Translations under genes and position numbers: made by a program
The notes under the pieces: model-generated
The model's database searches: none
The model's input: the letters and a program-made list of their open reading frames with translations, nothing else
What the model was told of the DNA's origin: nothing
Part shown: positions 61,110-64,000 of the stretch, in pieces
Layout of the letters: each line of letters opens with the position of its first letter
Numbering within the stretch: position 1 is the first letter of the stretch
Source: Phycisphaerae bacterium RAS2
GTDB lineage: Bacteria > Planctomycetota > Phycisphaerae > UBA1845 > UTPLA1
Direction of reading: 5' to 3'
NCBI GenBank assembly: GCA_007753915.1
Contig: CP036352.1
Coordinates: forward strand, 310,001 to 374,000
DNA: 64,000 nucleotides

Positions 61110-61373
61110 ATGGCAGTCATGATCAGAATGGTACGGATGGGTCGTCGCAACCGAGCGTTTTTCCGCGTGCGCGCGTCGGATCGCCGCGCCGCGGCGGGCG
61201 GGCGATTCCTCGAAGAGCTGGGTTACGTCGATCCCATTGAGAAGGATCCGGCCAAGGCCGTGAGCCTCAAGAAGGATCGCATTGAGTACTGGTTGAGCCG
61301 CGGGGCGCAGCCGAGCGCCACGGTGCGCAGCCTGTTGAAGAAGCAGGGCATCGGCACGAGCGCGAAGGCCTGA
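61110..61373 (+). CDS. rpsP: Ribosomal protein S16
   Basis: An 87-residue small-subunit protein: [20 protein letters not shown] with the family's basic start, then [17 protein letters not shown] and [20 protein letters not shown]. The ATG at 61110 has GAGGCGGAC upstream; ATG at 61119 is also possible. It leads a run with trmD, rplS, yraN and tatD. rimM, which normally follows rpsP, is missing. Confidence 0.96.
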   Translation: MAVMIRMVRMGRRNRAFFRVRASDRRAAAGGRFLEELGYVDPIEKDPAKAVSLKKDRIEYWLSRGAQPSATVRSLLKKQGIGTSAKA

Positions 61374-61422
61374 ACCCGGCGTTTGCATGAGTCGGTCCGC
61401 GGCCCGGTCCGGCGGGATCGCC

Positions 61423-62187
61423 ATGCGGATCGATGTGCTGACATTATTCCCCGAGGCCTGCGAGCCGTTCTTCGCGGCCAGCATCCTCGGCCGGGCGCAG
61501 CAGGCGGGCGGCGTGTCGATCCGATGTCACAACATCCGGTCGTTTACGAAAGACCCGCACGGAAAGGTGGATGATCGGCCCTTCGGCGGCGGACCCGGCA
61601 TGGTGATGATGTGCCAGCCGATCTGCGACGCGGTGGCGGCCGTCGAGAGCGAATCGCCGCTGCCTGCGACACGTGTCTTGTTGACACCGCAGGGCGAGCG
61701 ATTCACGCAGGCGATGGCGTGGGAGTTTTCGCGGTGCGAGCGGCTGCTGCTGATTGCCGGCCGCTACGAAGGGTTTGACGAGCGGATTCGCCTCGGCCTG
61801 TCGCCGCGAGAAGTGTCGATCGGCGATTACGTGCTGGCCGGCGGCGAGGCGGCTGCGATGGCGATTGTCGATGCCGTCGTGCGGTTGCTGCCCGGTGTGC
61901 TGGGCGATGAGGAGTCGGTGGTCGAGGAGTCGTTCTCGCCGGCCGACGGAATGAAACCGAGTCCGGCCTCGCAGGATGCGGCCGGTTTGCTGGAATACCC
62001 GCATTACACGCGACCGCGTGTGTATGAGGGGATGGAAGTGCCGGAGATTCTGCTAAGCGGCGATCACGCGAAGATCAAAGCGTGGCGGCGCGAGCAGGCG
62101 ATCCGGCGGACACGAACCATGAGGCCCGATTTGTTGTCGGGCGAGGTCCGGCGCGACGGCCAGGGGCCGACCGCTGCCGACGGTTGA
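61423..62187 (+). CDS. trmD: tRNA (guanine-37-N1)-methyltransferase
   Basis: A 254-residue SPOUT-class enzyme that methylates G37 next to the anticodon and so prevents frameshifting. [17 protein letters not shown] is the usual start, so I prefer the ATG at 61423 to one at 61387. The trefoil-knot AdoMet site has [15 protein letters not shown] and [34 protein letters not shown] and the C-terminal [20 protein letters not shown] are conserved. 49 bp after rpsP, with no rimM between. Confidence 0.95.
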   Translation: MRIDVLTLFPEACEPFFAASILGRAQQAGGVSIRCHNIRSFTKDPHGKVDDRPFGGGPGMVMMCQPICDAVAAVESESPLPATRVLLTPQGERFTQAMAWEFSRCERLLLIAGRYEGFDERIRLGLSPREVSIGDYVLAGGEAAAMAIVDAVVRLLPGVLGDEESVVEESFSPADGMKPSPASQDAAGLLEYPHYTRPRVYEGMEVPEILLSGDHAKIKAWRREQAIRRTRTMRPDLLSGEVRRDGQGPTAADG

Positions 62188-62252
62188 CCGAACGAACAAG
62201 AACAAGACAGCGCGACGTGACGTTTGCCGATCGCCAAGCAGGGAGATGACCG

Positions 62253-62693
62253 ATGCGGAACCGAATCATCGAAGCCATTGAGCAGGAACACTATCGCAAA
62301 GACGTGCCCAAGTTCGAAATCGGCGACACGGTCAGCGTCGGCGTCCGGATCATCGAAGGGACCAAGGAGCGCATCCAGCCGTTCATCGGCACGGTGATCG
62401 CGGTCCATGGCAAGGGCATGAACCAGACGTTCACTGTCCGGCGCATCGTCGCGAACGAAGGCGTGGAGCGCGTCTTCCCGATTCAGTCGCCGCGCGTCGT
62501 GGGCGTCGAAGTCATCCGCCACGGCAAGGTCCGCCGCGGCAAGCTCTTCTATCTGCGCGATCGCGTCGGCAAGTCGCGGAAGCTGCGCGAACGACGCATG
62601 GGCGCCGACGAGGCCGGCGACTCCGGCGAGTCTGCTCCTGCCGGCGCCGCGTCGCGCGGCCGCTCGGCCGAAGCCGCCGTTGCCACGGTCTAA
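62253..62693 (+). CDS. rplS: Ribosomal protein L19 with C-terminal extension
   Basis: A 146-residue large-subunit protein. Residues 1-115 are canonical L19: FEIGDTVSVGVRIIEGTKER, QPFIGTVIAVHGKGMNQTFT, VERVFPIQSPRVVGVEVIRH and RRGKLFYLRDRVGKSRKLRE. The last 30 residues, Ala/Gly/Ser/Glu-rich, go beyond the usual length of about 115 and look disordered. GGGAGATGACCG precedes the ATG. It is part of the rpsP-trmD-rplS run. Confidence 0.96.
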   Translation: MRNRIIEAIEQEHYRKDVPKFEIGDTVSVGVRIIEGTKERIQPFIGTVIAVHGKGMNQTFTVRRIVANEGVERVFPIQSPRVVGVEVIRHGKVRRGKLFYLRDRVGKSRKLRERRMGADEAGDSGESAPAGAASRGRSAEAAVATV

Positions 62694-62711
62694 CTCGGCG
62701 CAGCGCTCACC

Positions 62712-63089
62712 ATGGCGTTCTGGAACCGAAAGGAACTGGGCGACGCGGGGGAATCGCTGGCCTGCAAGTTCCTCAAGAAGTCCGGCTATCGAATCCTCGC
62801 GCGCAACTTCGAGTGCCCCGTCGGCGAGATTGACATCATCTGCTCCACCGACGGCGTGATCGCATTCGTCGAGGTGAAGACGCGCGTTGACGACTCCGCC
62901 GCCGATCCCGAGAACAACATCCGCCGCGACAAGAAGCGCCACATCGAACGCACGGCGCGATGCTGGCTCGCGCAGAACGGCAATCCGCCGGGGGCCTACC
63001 GCTTCGATGCAATCAGCATCGTGATGCCCGAAAAAGGCGATCCGGTCGTGCGGCATATCGTGGATGCATTCCGCGCGTCGGGCGGTTAA
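62712..63089 (+). CDS. yraN: YraN/UPF0102 nuclease-fold protein
   Basis: A 125-residue protein of the UPF0102 family with a restriction-endonuclease-like fold: GDAGESLACKFLKKSGYRIL, ARNFECPVGEIDIIC and IAFVEVKTRVDD, giving an E...D...ExK site. Its role is unclear; recombination or Holliday junction processing has been suggested for relatives. The position right after rplS, 18 bp on, is common in bacteria. Confidence 0.92.
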   Translation: MAFWNRKELGDAGESLACKFLKKSGYRILARNFECPVGEIDIICSTDGVIAFVEVKTRVDDSAADPENNIRRDKKRHIERTARCWLAQNGNPPGAYRFDAISIVMPEKGDPVVRHIVDAFRASGG

Positions 63090-63199
63090 TCCACGCTGCG
63101 TCCAAAGAGCCGGTCGCGCGAACAATCGAAACCATGCCCGTCGCGCGCCGCGTGCGGTAGAATCCCTGTGCGGACGTTTCACCCATCGGAGCGCGGGGC

Positions 63200-64000
63200 A
63201 TGGCCGGGCTGATCGATTCTCACTGCCACCTGACGTATGAAGGCCTGATCGAGCGGATCGATCATGTCATCGAATCGGCACGCGCCGCGGGCGTGGACGA
63301 GTTCATCACGATCTCGACCGATCTGCGCGACGCCGCGCGGGCGCAGGCACTGGCCGAGCGGCGGCCGAGCATTCACATCGTCTCGGGGATTCACCCGCAC
63401 CAGGCCGCGCAAGCCGAGAAAGACTGGGAGCCGGCGCTGGAGGCGATCGTGCGCCGACCCGACGTGTACGCCGTCGGCGAGATGGGGCTGGATTATCATT
63501 ACGATTTTTCGGATCGCGCGTCGCAGGCGCGCGTGTTCGAGGGGCAACTGGCGATTGCCGCGCGCGTGAACAAACCGGTCGTGATTCATTGCCGCGAGGC
63601 GCACGATGATGTCATGGCGATGCTGGCGAACTTCCCGCGGGTGCGGTCGGTCGTGTTTCACTGTTTCACCGGCACGATGACGCAGGCCGAGCAGATCTGG
63701 TCGCGCGGGTATTGGTTGAGCCTCACCGGCGTCGTGACGTTCAAGAAGTCCGACGAGCTGCGCGAGGTGGCGCGCGCGATGCCCGGCGATCGCCTTATGG
63801 TCGAGACCGATTCGCCGTATCTTTCGCCCGAACCGGTGCGCAGCGTGCGACCGAACGAGCCTGCGCACCTTGCCTACACGGCGGCCTGCATCGCGCGGGC
63901 GCGTGGAATGAGCCTTGACGATCTGACGCACCAATCGGCGGAGAACACGCGCCGCTTTTTCGGCCTTCCGCGAGGCGACGCGACCCCAGCCAGCGAGGCG
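63200..64000 (+). CDS. tatD: TatD family metal-dependent DNase, 3' end cut by window edge
   Basis: The frame is open from the ATG at 63200 to the right edge (267 codons), close to full family length. Metal ligands are IDSHCHLTYEG, GIHPHQA, GEMGLDYHYDF, VIHCREAHDD, VFHCFTG and VETDSPYLSPEP. TatD enzymes act as 3'-5' exonucleases or endonucleases in DNA repair or turnover. GCGGGGC lies upstream of the ATG. The stop must lie just beyond the window. 110 bp after yraN on the same strand, last of the run seen here. Confidence 0.93.
   Translation, partial: MAGLIDSHCHLTYEGLIERIDHVIESARAAGVDEFITISTDLRDAARAQALAERRPSIHIVSGIHPHQAAQAEKDWEPALEAIVRRPDVYAVGEMGLDYHYDFSDRASQARVFEGQLAIAARVNKPVVIHCREAHDDVMAMLANFPRVRSVVFHCFTGTMTQAEQIWSRGYWLSLTGVVTFKKSDELREVARAMPGDRLMVETDSPYLSPEPVRSVRPNEPAHLAYTAACIARARGMSLDDLTHQSAENTRRFFGLPRGDATPASEA

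Overview
The window looks like a chromosome fragment of a GC-rich planctomycete, plausibly of the Phycisphaerae side of the phylum. This is inferred from PEP-CTERM sorting signals on several secreted proteins, type I dockerin tails on surface proteins, a bacterial microcompartment (BMC) locus, tandem thymidylate-kinase-like genes, strongly biased third codon positions that create long antisense shadow ORFs, and many short interspersed hairpin repeats. No rRNA, tRNA, CRISPR, prophage or transposase was found.

Layout. 1-2.4 kb: the N-terminal 787 residues of a large secreted protein with two IPT/TIG domains, calcium-binding repeats and a segment that resembles the pore-forming half of anthrax protective antigen/clostridial binary toxin B. 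2.7-7.6 kb: a minus-strand block of SixA-like phosphatase, CHAD protein, Ppx/GppA phosphatase and two thymidylate kinase paralogues, the last three joined by 4-bp overlaps. 7.7-11.6 kb: pectate-lyase-like protein, rubrerythrin-like protein, Mrp/ApbC and a PEP-CTERM protein. 12.3-16.4 kb: dnaG-rpoD with a promoter and a terminator. 16.4-21.1 kb: solitary adenine methylase, small kinase, Rrf2 regulator, DUF456 protein and unknowns.

21.1-25.6 kb: a complete BMC shell operon (two BMC-T, one BMC-H, three BMC-P) with one CoA-acylating aldehyde dehydrogenase. Sequence and gene order match, from memory, the Haliangium ochraceum (HO-type) compartment rather than the usual planctomycete PVM type. 25.7-33.7 kb: dockerin-bearing M1 peptidase, a propeller-type dockerin protein, two DUF6980-like CPWCG proteins and an M16 peptidase. 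33.9-35.8 kb: a 43-residue hydrophobic small protein, divergent tpx and trxA, and a cysteine-rich lipoprotein. 35.9-42.9 kb: a MacAB-like exporter with one ATPase, four FtsX-type permeases in A-B-A-B order and one adaptor. 43.2-52.2 kb: pyrophosphatase, PEP-CTERM protein, PHP phosphoesterase plus CysC, DUF1015, an OleA-like thiolase, a lipoprotein, an LptF/G permease and a zinc-ribbon membrane protein.

52.4-59 kb: an SGNH-like/TPR protein and two tandem PEP-CTERM paralogues that share 560 bp without a mismatch. 59.1-64 kb: adenine deaminase, then rpsP-trmD-rplS-yraN-tatD, with tatD cut by the window edge. The most notable items are the HO-type BMC operon in a planctomycete-like genome, the protective-antigen-like secreted protein, the duplicated permease pairs, the converted paralogues and the 43-residue small protein.
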